A stretch of DNA of 64,000 nt from Gammaproteobacteria bacterium. Lineage in GTDB: Bacteria > Pseudomonadota > Gammaproteobacteria > Magnimaribacterales > AG-339-G14. A program made the translations under genes and the position numbers. The stretch is from contig BPAJ01000002.1 of NCBI GenBank assembly GCA_019652555.1, forward strand, positions 205,014 to 269,013, in the 5' to 3' direction. Shown here piece by piece: positions 54,895 to 62,626 of this stretch (within the stretch, counting starts at the first letter, position 1; each line of letters opens with the position of its first letter). Below the pieces are notes generated by a model, which saw nothing but the letters and a program-made list of their open reading frames with translations, ran no database searches and had not been told where the DNA came from.

Positions 54895-54917
54895 AGCTTT
54901 TTAAATATAGGGGGAAT

Positions 54918-56006
54918 ATGAGAGCACAAAACCTTTTTTTAATTTTACTATTTTCTACCGGTCTTTTTTCTGATTATAAATTCGAAACCATTCTTAGTGA
55001 TCTGGATGATGCTTGGAGCTTTGAATTTTTAAGTGAAGATAAAATCATTTATACCGAGATGCCGGGAAAATTAAAGATCGCAGATTTTTCAAACGGATCA
55101 ACTATTGATATAAAAAATGTTCCAAAAGTTCAATACAGCAGCCAAGGAGGTCTTTCAGAAGTTGTCCTGGATCCAGATTTTTCTTCCAATAGAACTCTTT
55201 ATCTCAGCTATTCAGCGCGGAATGCTGATGGAAAATCAACTTTGTATTTGATGTCTGCTGAATTAAATGAAGATTCACTTGAGAATAATAAAGTAATTTT
55301 TGAAGCTCAAGCTCCAAGAAGAGTTCCCGTCCACATTGGAGCAAAAATTGCGTTTTTAGATGATGGCACCATACTTCTAGCAAGCGGAGACGGATTTGAT
55401 CATCGTGAAAAAGCTCAAACTTTGGATAATCATTTTGGAAAAATAATAAGAATAAATAAAGATGGAACAATCCCTAAAGATAATCCATTTGTAAATGTTA
55501 AAGATGCTTTACCAGATATCTATTCGTATGGGCATAGAAATATGCAAGGCTTGATTGTTACGAAGAATGGGCAAATTTATGAACATGAACATGGACCTCG
55601 AGGAGGAGATGAAATGAATCTCATAGAACCTTCTATAAATTATGGCTGGCCTGCAATAACTTACGGTATAGATTATTCCGGCGCTGTGATTAGTCCTTTC
55701 ACGGAAAAAGATGGCATGCAACAGCCTTTGTTGCATTGGACGCCATCGATAGCTCCTTCCGATATGATTTTTTATGAAGGGAATAAATATCCTGAACTAA
55801 ACAATAGTTTCTTGGTTACTGCTTTGGTTTCAAAAGATGTAAAGAAAGTAACATTTGCAGAAAGTGGTAAGGATATTCAAGAAAGTCTTTTTGGAAGTTT
55901 GAATTCTAGATTAAGAAATATTCAAGCTTCTCCGAGCGGTTTGATTTATCTTCTTACCGACGGGCCTAGAGGAAAATTAATTAAAGTTTTACCGGAAGAA
56001 TTATGA
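54918..56006 (+). CDS. PQQ-type glucose/sorbosone dehydrogenase family protein
   Basis: A 362-aa secreted six-bladed propeller with a signal peptide (NLFLILLFSTGLFS). It contains WSFEFLSEDKIIYTEMPGKL, GGLSEVVLDPDFSSNRTLYLSYS (in blocks), HIGAKIAFLDDGTILLASGD, GKIIRINKDGTIPKDNPF, YSYGHRNMQGL and HEHGPRGGDEMNLI, which are the hallmarks of the soluble aldose sugar dehydrogenase family (YliI/Asd). It likely oxidises aldoses in the periplasm with PQQ. A GGGGGA ribosome site precedes the ATG. It overlaps the next membrane gene by four bases. Confidence 0.92.
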   Translation: MRAQNLFLILLFSTGLFSDYKFETILSDLDDAWSFEFLSEDKIIYTEMPGKLKIADFSNGSTIDIKNVPKVQYSSQGGLSEVVLDPDFSSNRTLYLSYSARNADGKSTLYLMSAELNEDSLENNKVIFEAQAPRRVPVHIGAKIAFLDDGTILLASGDGFDHREKAQTLDNHFGKIIRINKDGTIPKDNPFVNVKDALPDIYSYGHRNMQGLIVTKNGQIYEHEHGPRGGDEMNLIEPSINYGWPAITYGIDYSGAVISPFTEKDGMQQPLLHWTPSIAPSDMIFYEGNKYPELNNSFLVTALVSKDVKKVTFAESGKDIQESLFGSLNSRLRNIQASPSGLIYLLTDGPRGKLIKVLPEEL

Positions 56007-56839
56007 AAATAGCAAAGTATCCATTCGCTGTCCTATCTGCAGCTCTTTTTACAGTTATGCTAATAACACCCATTTCCTCGTTATCCAATTTGATTTGGCT
56101 TGCCTCTGTTGATATGCCTGTTGGCTTGTTTTCTTCTTTAGAGGTTATTTTGTTTGATTTTCAGAGGTTAGGAATAGTTTTATTAGGAGTGGTCAGTATT
56201 GGCTTCACAGTAGCTTTTGTCGTGGCTGGACTTATCTCAAGATACAGCAGTTTAGGAGGAAAGTATCTTTATGCTGTAGCTGGTTCTGCAGCAATTGGAG
56301 TATCTCTGATTTTAATGGTGGAATTATTATTTCAAACTCAATTACTGGGTGGAAACAGAACTTTGATTGGTACTATCTTGCACTGGGGAGCGGGCTTTTT
56401 TGGTGGATATTTTTTTTATAAATTAATCTCAGAAGAAAAAAATTACACTTTCATCATTAGGTTTTTGGGAGTTTTCTACGCTTACTTTATTTTAGGTTTA
56501 GTGCTCAACTGGGTGTTTACCCCAGTCAGTGCAGCTGCAGAATTTGGCTTTGCCTTGTATGAACTTAACTCAGCTGCCCAAAATGCTCTTTTACGAGACT
56601 TCACTTCTTTCTTTGTGGCAACATTTTTATTTTCCATTTTAGGGGTAATAACCCTAAATCCAGTTTGGTTTTTTTCAGCTGGGATAATTTACATAGGTGC
56701 AGGCATATTTAATCTTGTTGCAATATACGCGCATGGGACTGACTTTAACCAGATTTTTGTTGGTGAATTTGTTTTAGGTAGTTGGCCAATCGCATTGGGA
56801 CTTGTAATAAATCATCAACAAAAGAAATTAAAAGAGTAA
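56003..56839 (+). CDS. Multi-pass membrane protein of unknown function
   Basis: A 278-aa protein with about seven or eight hydrophobic helices (for example FAVLSAALFTVMLITPI, LGIVLLGVVSIGFTVAFVV, FIIRFLGVFYAYFILGL, IIYIGAGIFNLVAIYA). The repeating Arg/Lys placement in loops suggests a regular inner-membrane topology. I do not recognise the family. Its start overlaps the sugar dehydrogenase stop (ATGA), so it may deliver electrons from, or anchor, that periplasmic enzyme, but that is speculation. Confidence 0.7.
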   Translation: MKIAKYPFAVLSAALFTVMLITPISSLSNLIWLASVDMPVGLFSSLEVILFDFQRLGIVLLGVVSIGFTVAFVVAGLISRYSSLGGKYLYAVAGSAAIGVSLILMVELLFQTQLLGGNRTLIGTILHWGAGFFGGYFFYKLISEEKNYTFIIRFLGVFYAYFILGLVLNWVFTPVSAAAEFGFALYELNSAAQNALLRDFTSFFVATFLFSILGVITLNPVWFFSAGIIYIGAGIFNLVAIYAHGTDFNQIFVGEFVLGSWPIALGLVINHQQKKLKE

Positions 56840-56847
56840 ATTTGGTT

Positions 56848-57654
56848 ATGAATTCTTGGCAAGCAACTGCTCTGAATACAGCTCCAGATTCTGAAAATCA
56901 AATTCACAGCGATGAACTTGCAAAAGAGTATGGTTTCAAAGGAGGTTTAGTTCCAGGCGTTACCGTTTCAGCCTATTTACTTCATCCGGTAATTGAATCA
57001 TTTGGCGAGGCATGGCTGGCAGATGGTTACGCCAATTGCAAAGTTTCTTCACCTCTCTATGATGGAGAAACATTTACAGTTTCGTCCGAAATCTTGAAGG
57101 AAGGTTGCCATAACACATTTTTAAAAAACCAAGAGGGAAGAATCATTGCCAATGCCGAATCAAAACTCATTAAAAATAAACACCCAGAACCAAAATACAG
57201 GGGCGATCCTTTAGTTCAAGAGAATTTCAAAGCACCTAAAGCCTCCTTTGCTATTTGGGATGAACTTAAAAAAGAAGGTTGTCGAGCATTTGAGTTTCAT
57301 TGGGGAGGGAAGGACCCTCTAATTTACCTTTCTGATGAGGGACTTTTACCGGAAATTTTACAACCCAAAGGAGGAGGTTTTGCAAACCTATGTTTTCTTT
57401 TAGGATGTTCAAATTGGATATTAGCTGGCAATGCTTTTATGAATCCTTGGGTTCATTTACAAACTAAATCTCAAAATTACAAGCCGGTCCCTTTTAATAC
57501 CTCTCTCATTGCAGAGATGTCGGTTGAAGATTTCTATGAAAAAAAGGGCCATGAATTTATTGAGGTAGAAGTAAATTTGTTTGAAAGTAAATCAAAGTCA
57601 TGCGTTATGAGTATCAACTTACTAGCAATTTTTAAACTCAGAAATAATGAATGA
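56848..57654 (+). CDS. Hotdog-fold (MaoC-like) protein, probably double hotdog
   Basis: The N-terminal half resembles MaoC-type hydratases: NQIHSDELAKEYGFKGGLVPG followed by VTVSAYLLHPVIE. The C-terminal half (NPWVHLQTKSQNYKPVP, then SLIAEMSVEDFYEKKGHEFIEVEV, in blocks) looks like a second hotdog. The catalytic His of MaoC is in a changed context, so activity is uncertain. I chose the ATG at 56848 (268 aa). The open frame extends upstream into the preceding gene in a different frame. The substrate is presumably an acyl thioester. Confidence 0.7.
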   Translation: MNSWQATALNTAPDSENQIHSDELAKEYGFKGGLVPGVTVSAYLLHPVIESFGEAWLADGYANCKVSSPLYDGETFTVSSEILKEGCHNTFLKNQEGRIIANAESKLIKNKHPEPKYRGDPLVQENFKAPKASFAIWDELKKEGCRAFEFHWGGKDPLIYLSDEGLLPEILQPKGGGFANLCFLLGCSNWILAGNAFMNPWVHLQTKSQNYKPVPFNTSLIAEMSVEDFYEKKGHEFIEVEVNLFESKSKSCVMSINLLAIFKLRNNE

Positions 57655-57691
57655 TTAAAAAGTATCTGCTGGTTTTACCGAATGCAAAAAA

Positions 57692-57850
57692 TTATCTGAT
57701 TAATTCACTAGCCAAACTTCCTAAGACAATAATTGTTACAACAAACCATATTGACCAACCATAAGGTTTAAGAGGACTTCCTTTCATTCTAAGAGAAAAC
57801 AAAGCCATATAAGAGGCCATAATCCATGCTATTAATAGAAAATAAAACAT
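57692..57850 (-). CDS. Small two-helix membrane protein (52 aa)
   Basis: A complete 52-codon frame starts with ATG 10 bases after the DUF1330 stop and ends in TAA. It encodes two hydrophobic segments (FYFLLIAWIMASYMALFSL and WSIWFVVTIIVLGSLAS) joined by a basic turn, RMKGSPLKPYG. The placement, clean amphipathic turn and operon-like spacing support a real gene. No strong ribosome site is visible, so it may be coupled to DUF1330 translation. I do not recognise the family. Confidence 0.5.
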   Translation of the reverse strand: MFYFLLIAWIMASYMALFSLRMKGSPLKPYGWSIWFVVTIIVLGSLASELIR

Positions 57851-57860
57851 AATAGATTTT

Positions 57861-58163
57861 CTAATATCCCTCTACAACGGCATAGAGTCTTTTCGCTCCG
57901 CCATCTAATACTTTTAATGCTTGCTGATACTCTTCACTTTCATAAGCACTTATTGCTATTTCATACGAAGGAAATTCAACAACAACATTTCTTGAATATT
58001 CGTCTCCCTCCTTAGTTTCTTGACGACCGCCTCTTACAATGAATTTTCCGTTAAATTTTTTTACTACCTCTTCAGCAAGTTTTCCATATTCCTGTTGTTT
58101 ATCAGACGAGATTACATTTGCTTTTGCAACCCAATATCCTTTTTTTAAATTATTTTCAGTCAT
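57861..58163 (-). CDS. DUF1330 family protein
   Basis: A 100-aa cytoplasmic protein with the DUF1330 pattern: KGYWVAKANVISSDKQQEYGK, FNGKFIVRGGRQETKEG, VVVEFPSYEIAISAYESEEYQ and the C-terminal LYAVVEG. The fold is a ferredoxin-like dimeric alpha-beta barrel, and no reaction is known. It lies 21 bases after the PepE-like gene and is followed by a small membrane ORF. Confidence 0.9.
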   Translation of the reverse strand: MTENNLKKGYWVAKANVISSDKQQEYGKLAEEVVKKFNGKFIVRGGRQETKEGDEYSRNVVVEFPSYEIAISAYESEEYQQALKVLDGGAKRLYAVVEGY

Positions 58164-58184
58164 GATTTTTATTAATTAATTATT

Positions 58185-58886
58185 TTAAACAAGCATAATT
58201 TTTCTAAACTTTTTTTCCACAATCTCTTTCTTTTCTAGGAAAGTTCTATAGCTTCCTTTATCTTTTCTAAATACTACGGATTTAAATTCTTTCTCATCTT
58301 TTATGTGCAACGCCACACCTCCATCAACTGCATACACATCTTTAATTTTTCCACTCATGAGGAACTTTTTAACTGCAGGTTTTCTTTCCGGTTCCTCATC
58401 ATAATGAGGGCAACATGTTCCTTTAACAAAATTTAAACAAGACATGATTTTTAAATCCGAAGACCAAGAATCTGTTACTCCTTGCTGAAACCAGCAGATC
58501 GCTCCAGCGCTTACGCCGCTCATCACCACTCCATTTCGATATGCTGTTCTTAAAATTTTATCAAGTCCCCAATCCTTCCATACAGCCAACATACTCTTTG
58601 TATTGCCGCCACCTACAAAGATGGCATCTTGATTTAAAATGAGTTTTTTAAGGTCCGGAGTTCTTTTAAAAAAATCTAAATGCGTGGGTTCACAATCTAG
58701 TTTTGTAAAAGTGCTGTAATAATTTACTTTATAAGCCTCGTTATCACCGGTTGCTGTGGGAATAAAGCATATTTTTGGCTTTTTCTTTTTTGTTTGTTTC
58801 AAAATATATGCTTCTATTATTCCTTGACCCGGATTGGCGCCAAATCCCCCACCTCCAATCGCAATGATATTTCTTGATTTAGGCAT
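58185..58886 (-). CDS. Peptidase S51 family (PepE/dipeptidase E-like)
   Basis: The 233-aa protein starts IIAIGGGGFGANPGQG, has AIFVGGGNTKSMLAVWKDWG and the nucleophile elbow MSGVSAGAICWFQQG with the catalytic Ser. HYDEEPERKPAVKKFL supplies the likely catalytic His region. Family members cleave Asp-X dipeptides (PepE) or cyanophycin. This one is PepE-sized and lacks a signal peptide, so dipeptidase E-like activity is most likely. It overlaps the ABC permease gene by eight bases. Confidence 0.88.
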   Translation of the reverse strand: MPKSRNIIAIGGGGFGANPGQGIIEAYILKQTKKKKPKICFIPTATGDNEAYKVNYYSTFTKLDCEPTHLDFFKRTPDLKKLILNQDAIFVGGGNTKSMLAVWKDWGLDKILRTAYRNGVVMSGVSAGAICWFQQGVTDSWSSDLKIMSCLNFVKGTCCPHYDEEPERKPAVKKFLMSGKIKDVYAVDGGVALHIKDEKEFKSVVFRKDKGSYRTFLEKKEIVEKKFRKIMLV

Positions 58887-61317
58887 CGACTCCTCTCAAA
58901 ACATCTTTAGGCGTTTTTGCGGTCAAATAAAAAGTAAATAAAGCAGCAATAATACCGATCACCAAAATAGATCCTAATGCGCCAATTAAAATTACATCCC
59001 AATAAATTTTAGGATTAATTTCAAATACTATTTCTTCAATGAAAAAAGTTGTAACAACGGCAAGCAAACTGCCAAGTACTCCAGCAAAAAATCCAATAGA
59101 TAAATATTCTAAGAAGGTATTTTTTTGCATTGTTTTTTTATCTAATCCTAAGGTTTTTAAAATAGCATTTTGCTTTTCTCTTTGTTTAAAGCTTTCTTGA
59201 ATTGTAGCCAGCATCAAGAATAATCCTGCTACTAATGTTAGTCCAAGAATTAGTTTTAAAGCTTGAGAAACTCTTGAAATGATGGATTGCACCTCTGAAA
59301 TAATAGCTTCTAAAGAAATAAATGAAATAGTCGGGAAGGTTTTTACCAATTCAACAGCAACGGCTTCCTTTTCTTTAGGAATATGAAAAGAGGTAATGTA
59401 GGTAGATGAAATTTCTTTAAAATCATCTGGGTATCCGATTGCAAAAAAATTAGGACTAAAATTTTCCCAATTCACTTCTCTAATACTTTGTATGTAGCTA
59501 TCAATTTTTCTGCCAGACACATCGATAAGAATTTCATCATTAAGCTTTAAATCATATCTTTCTGCAATCTCTGAAGAAATAGATATCCCATTTCCTGACT
59601 CTTGGAACCAGCTTCCAGCTACCAGCTCATTTCCTTCTGGAAGATCCTTCATCCAGGTGAAATTGAATGTACGGTCTATTTCTTGCCCGGATAATTTTCG
59701 AAAGAATCTTGCACTCGTTACAGGAAAGATTGGCTCGGCACTTATTTCATTAAGCTTTAGAAATTTTTTTAGATTTTCTTTTTGACCTTCATAAATATTA
59801 AATAAAAGATTGTTAGGAGCTTTATCAGGTAAGGAGTTTTCCCAAGAAGAAACTAAATTTGTGGAGGCCGAATAGGCTACCAAACTTAAAGCAATTGCCA
59901 CGGTAACTGAAACGATTTGCATTGAATTGAAAAGTTTTCTGCGACTCAATTCGAAGGCAAGCATTTTCATTGGTTTTAAAGGATTCAATCCTAAAGGCTT
60001 AATGAAATTAAATGTGGTGTAGATCAAGAAAAAAATTAGGCCAGCAAAAGTTAAAATTGCGAAGAAAATAATATTTGTAAGTGCAAAGTCTTTAATAAAG
60101 AATATTAAAAGAACGTAAAAACTGCTTAGACCTCCAATTAAATAGAATGAAGAATTTAACTTATTTAAATTTCTTTCTGAGTTTCTCAAGATTGCATTTG
60201 GCGAGAGATTAAAAAGATTTCTTAACATTGGATAAGCAAACCCAAGCAAGCACAAAAAAGCAGTAACAAAAGAAATGAAGTAAGGCTCTGCTCCGGGTAA
60301 GGGTAGATTAGTTGGAAAGTAATCTTTCAAAAGCTCTGTGAAGGACAGTTGTACAGTCCAGCCAATTGAAATTCCAGCAACAAAGGAAAAAAAGGCTATA
60401 AAACAAAAAATTAAAATATAAGTATTTCTAATCTGTGAAGGAGACAAGCCCAAAGCTTTAAAAACAGCTACGTAATCGACGTGTCTCCTAGTAAATTGCA
60501 GTGAACAAATTGCTATCGCCAAGGAAGATAAAATTATTGCAAGCAAGGCTCCCAGTAGAAAGAAATTTGAAGCTCTTTCAATGGCTCTGCCAAGAGGACT
60601 AGCTTCATTATCAGGAGATGAGATTTCATCTCCAGGTTTTTTAATTGACTGAAAAAAAGTTTCCAGTTCAGATATGCTCTCTGGAGGTGCTAGAAAAAGA
60701 TATGAGTATCTAACTCTGGAACCAGGCTGAATCACATTAGCGCTAACAAGGTCTGCAGAATTCATGATTGCCTTTGGAGCAAAGGCAAGAGATCCAGCAC
60801 CTCTATCAGGTTCGGAAATAATTATTCCTTTTACAAGAAAATCCTTCTCGCCAATATTAATTTTTTCTCCCACCGCAGTAGATAGCAGATTGGACAAACG
60901 AGCATCCAGCCACACTGTTCCAGCTTCAGGAGGAGTTTTCTTTATTTCTCTAATATTCTCATGATTAGCTAATTCGATTTCACCCACCAAAGGATAGGGC
61001 GAAGAGATAGATTTTATAGAGGCAAGTTGAAATTTTTCTTCAGAAGCTAATACAGATCCAAATTCATAAATTACCGTATAAGCATAATTTCCTTCAGGGA
61101 ATTGCGTCTCATCCAAAGCCGAGCTAGATTCAAATTTTAAATCTCCTCCAAGGAACTGTTTGGATTCAAACATGAGAGATCCATCGAGTCGGTCAGTAAA
61201 AAAAGTTATTGAAGCAACTATCCCAACAGCCAAAGACAGAGATAAAAACATCAGAAGTAACTGTCCCGATTTGAACTCTCTCAAAAAGATTCTTGATGCC
61301 AAAAATAAAATTTTCAT
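58879..61317 (-). CDS. ybbP: ABC transporter permease, FtsX/YbbP family
   Basis: An 812-aa inner-membrane permease with two FtsX-like domains. An N-terminal helix (LLMFLSLSLAVGIVASITFF) is followed by a periplasmic MacB-like domain, then helices such as FFLLGALLAIILSSLAIAICS, and the C-terminal set around ILGLTLVAGLFLMLATIQES with LKTLGLDKKTM. I chose the ATG at 61317, which overlaps the ATPase stop as ATGA. In E. coli ybbA-ybbP also lies divergent from tesA. The substrate is unknown; a role in lipid or lipoprotein export is a guess. Confidence 0.9.
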   Translation of the reverse strand: MKILFLASRIFLREFKSGQLLLMFLSLSLAVGIVASITFFTDRLDGSLMFESKQFLGGDLKFESSSALDETQFPEGNYAYTVIYEFGSVLASEEKFQLASIKSISSPYPLVGEIELANHENIREIKKTPPEAGTVWLDARLSNLLSTAVGEKINIGEKDFLVKGIIISEPDRGAGSLAFAPKAIMNSADLVSANVIQPGSRVRYSYLFLAPPESISELETFFQSIKKPGDEISSPDNEASPLGRAIERASNFFLLGALLAIILSSLAIAICSLQFTRRHVDYVAVFKALGLSPSQIRNTYILIFCFIAFFSFVAGISIGWTVQLSFTELLKDYFPTNLPLPGAEPYFISFVTAFLCLLGFAYPMLRNLFNLSPNAILRNSERNLNKLNSSFYLIGGLSSFYVLLIFFIKDFALTNIIFFAILTFAGLIFFLIYTTFNFIKPLGLNPLKPMKMLAFELSRRKLFNSMQIVSVTVAIALSLVAYSASTNLVSSWENSLPDKAPNNLLFNIYEGQKENLKKFLKLNEISAEPIFPVTSARFFRKLSGQEIDRTFNFTWMKDLPEGNELVAGSWFQESGNGISISSEIAERYDLKLNDEILIDVSGRKIDSYIQSIREVNWENFSPNFFAIGYPDDFKEISSTYITSFHIPKEKEAVAVELVKTFPTISFISLEAIISEVQSIISRVSQALKLILGLTLVAGLFLMLATIQESFKQREKQNAILKTLGLDKKTMQKNTFLEYLSIGFFAGVLGSLLAVVTTFFIEEIVFEINPKIYWDVILIGALGSILVIGIIAALFTFYLTAKTPKDVLRGVDA

Positions 61318-61973
61318 AGGATTTTTCCATCCATCAACTCTATTTTTTGATCGCATCTATTTGCTAAAGAAAGGTCGTGAGTGACAATTATGAGAGCGCT
61401 TGAAGATTCTTGGAAAGCATCAAAGATAAGATCTGCAATCATTTCACTATTATTCGAATCTAAATTTCCAGTTGGCTCGTCACAAAAAAGTACTTCTGCT
61501 TCACAGGCAAATGCTCTTGCGATGGCAACACGTTGTTGTTCTCCTCCTGAAAGATTTTGAGGATAATGCAGCAGTCTGTTCTGCATACCTACTTTTTCAA
61601 GATAATTAATCGCAATATTTTTTGCGTCTTTTTTATTTTTGAGCTCAAGAGGCAGCATTACATTTTCAAGTGCATTAAGACCTGATAAAAGTTCAAAATT
61701 TTGAAAAACAAACGCCACAGATTCTTTTCTGATAGCAGCTCTTTCTTCTTCTGATAATAAATGCAGAGGTTTTTGATTTATGAAAATTTCTCCTGAGGTG
61801 GGTGAATCTAGTCCTGCTAAAATTCCAAGAAGAGTAGACTTCCCAGAACCAGAGGGACCAACGACTGCTAAAGAGGAAGCTGCCTGTAAATTTAAACTTA
61901 TATCGTCTAGTATGATAATTTCTTGATCGTTAAAAATTACCTTTTTAGACAAATTTCTTGCTTCTATAATCAT
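61314..61973 (-). CDS. ybbA: ABC transporter ATPase, YbbA/LolD family
   Basis: The 219-aa ATPase has Walker A VVGPSGSGKSTLLGIL, the Q loop VAFVFQNFELL, the signature LSGGEQQRVAIARAFA and Walker B EVLFCDEPTGNLDS. This is the LolD/MacB-like pattern of ATPases that partner with FtsX-type permeases. The ATG at 61973 is preferred over a TTG one codon upstream. Three bases separate it from the divergent tesA start. Confidence 0.92.
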   Translation of the reverse strand: MIIEARNLSKKVIFNDQEIIILDDISLNLQAASSLAVVGPSGSGKSTLLGILAGLDSPTSGEIFINQKPLHLLSEEERAAIRKESVAFVFQNFELLSGLNALENVMLPLELKNKKDAKNIAINYLEKVGMQNRLLHYPQNLSGGEQQRVAIARAFACEAEVLFCDEPTGNLDSNNSEMIADLIFDAFQESSSALIIVTHDLSLANRCDQKIELMDGKIL

Positions 61974-61976
61974 CAA

Positions 61977-62603
61977 ATGAATTTTTTAGAAAAAAATGGA
62001 TTAAAAATATTTATTTTTTTATTTTTAACTTTTTTCTATTCTATCACTGCCCATACAAAGACGCTTTTGATTTTAGGAGACAGTATCTCTGCAGGCTATG
62101 GAATAAAAGAATCTGATAATTGGGTTAGGTTATTGGAAACTTCAGTTAACTCTCTTGGAACCAAATTAAATATAGTGAATTCCAGTGTCTCCGGGGATAC
62201 AACAATTGGTGGTTTATCAAGAATCCAAAGCGACTTGAAAGAATACAAACCCGATTTCGTCTTAATAGAGCTTGGTGGAAATGATGGAATGCGAGGCTAT
62301 CCAATTGAAAATATTAAATCCAATCTTTTGCAAATATCCGATGCCGTCATTGAAGCCAATGCTATGCCTTTGATTATGCAAATTAGAATTCCACCAAATT
62401 ATGGAAAAAGATATGTTGCCGCTTTTGAAAGCATTTACTCTCAGATAGCAGAAGAAAAAAATCTTGTAATGCTATCGTTCTTATTGGAAAAGGTTGCATT
62501 GGATGAAAACCTTATGCAGCGTGATGGGATTCATCCTAACAGCAAAGCTCAGCCAATTATTGCCAATCAAGTGCAAGAGGAACTTTTAAGAATCATCAAA
62601 TAA
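61977..62603 (+). CDS. tesA: Periplasmic multifunctional esterase TesA (acyl-CoA thioesterase I)
   Basis: A 208-aa SGNH hydrolase with an N-terminal signal peptide (LKIFIFLFLTFFYSITAHT). Blocks I to V are clear: LLILGDSISAGYGI (Ser), VNSSVSGDTTIGGL (Gly), VLIELGGNDGMRGYP (Asn) and QRDGIHPNSKAQPIIANQV (Asp and His). In E. coli it hydrolyses acyl thioesters and lysophospholipids in the periplasm. I chose the ATG at 61977. The open frame further upstream overlaps the divergent ATPase. It is convergent with the TonB receptor gene. Confidence 0.95.
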   Translation: MNFLEKNGLKIFIFLFLTFFYSITAHTKTLLILGDSISAGYGIKESDNWVRLLETSVNSLGTKLNIVNSSVSGDTTIGGLSRIQSDLKEYKPDFVLIELGGNDGMRGYPIENIKSNLLQISDAVIEANAMPLIMQIRIPPNYGKRYVAAFESIYSQIAEEKNLVMLSFLLEKVALDENLMQRDGIHPNSKAQPIIANQVQEELLRIIK

Positions 62604-62626
62604 AAACTTCTTTAATAAAGAATTAT

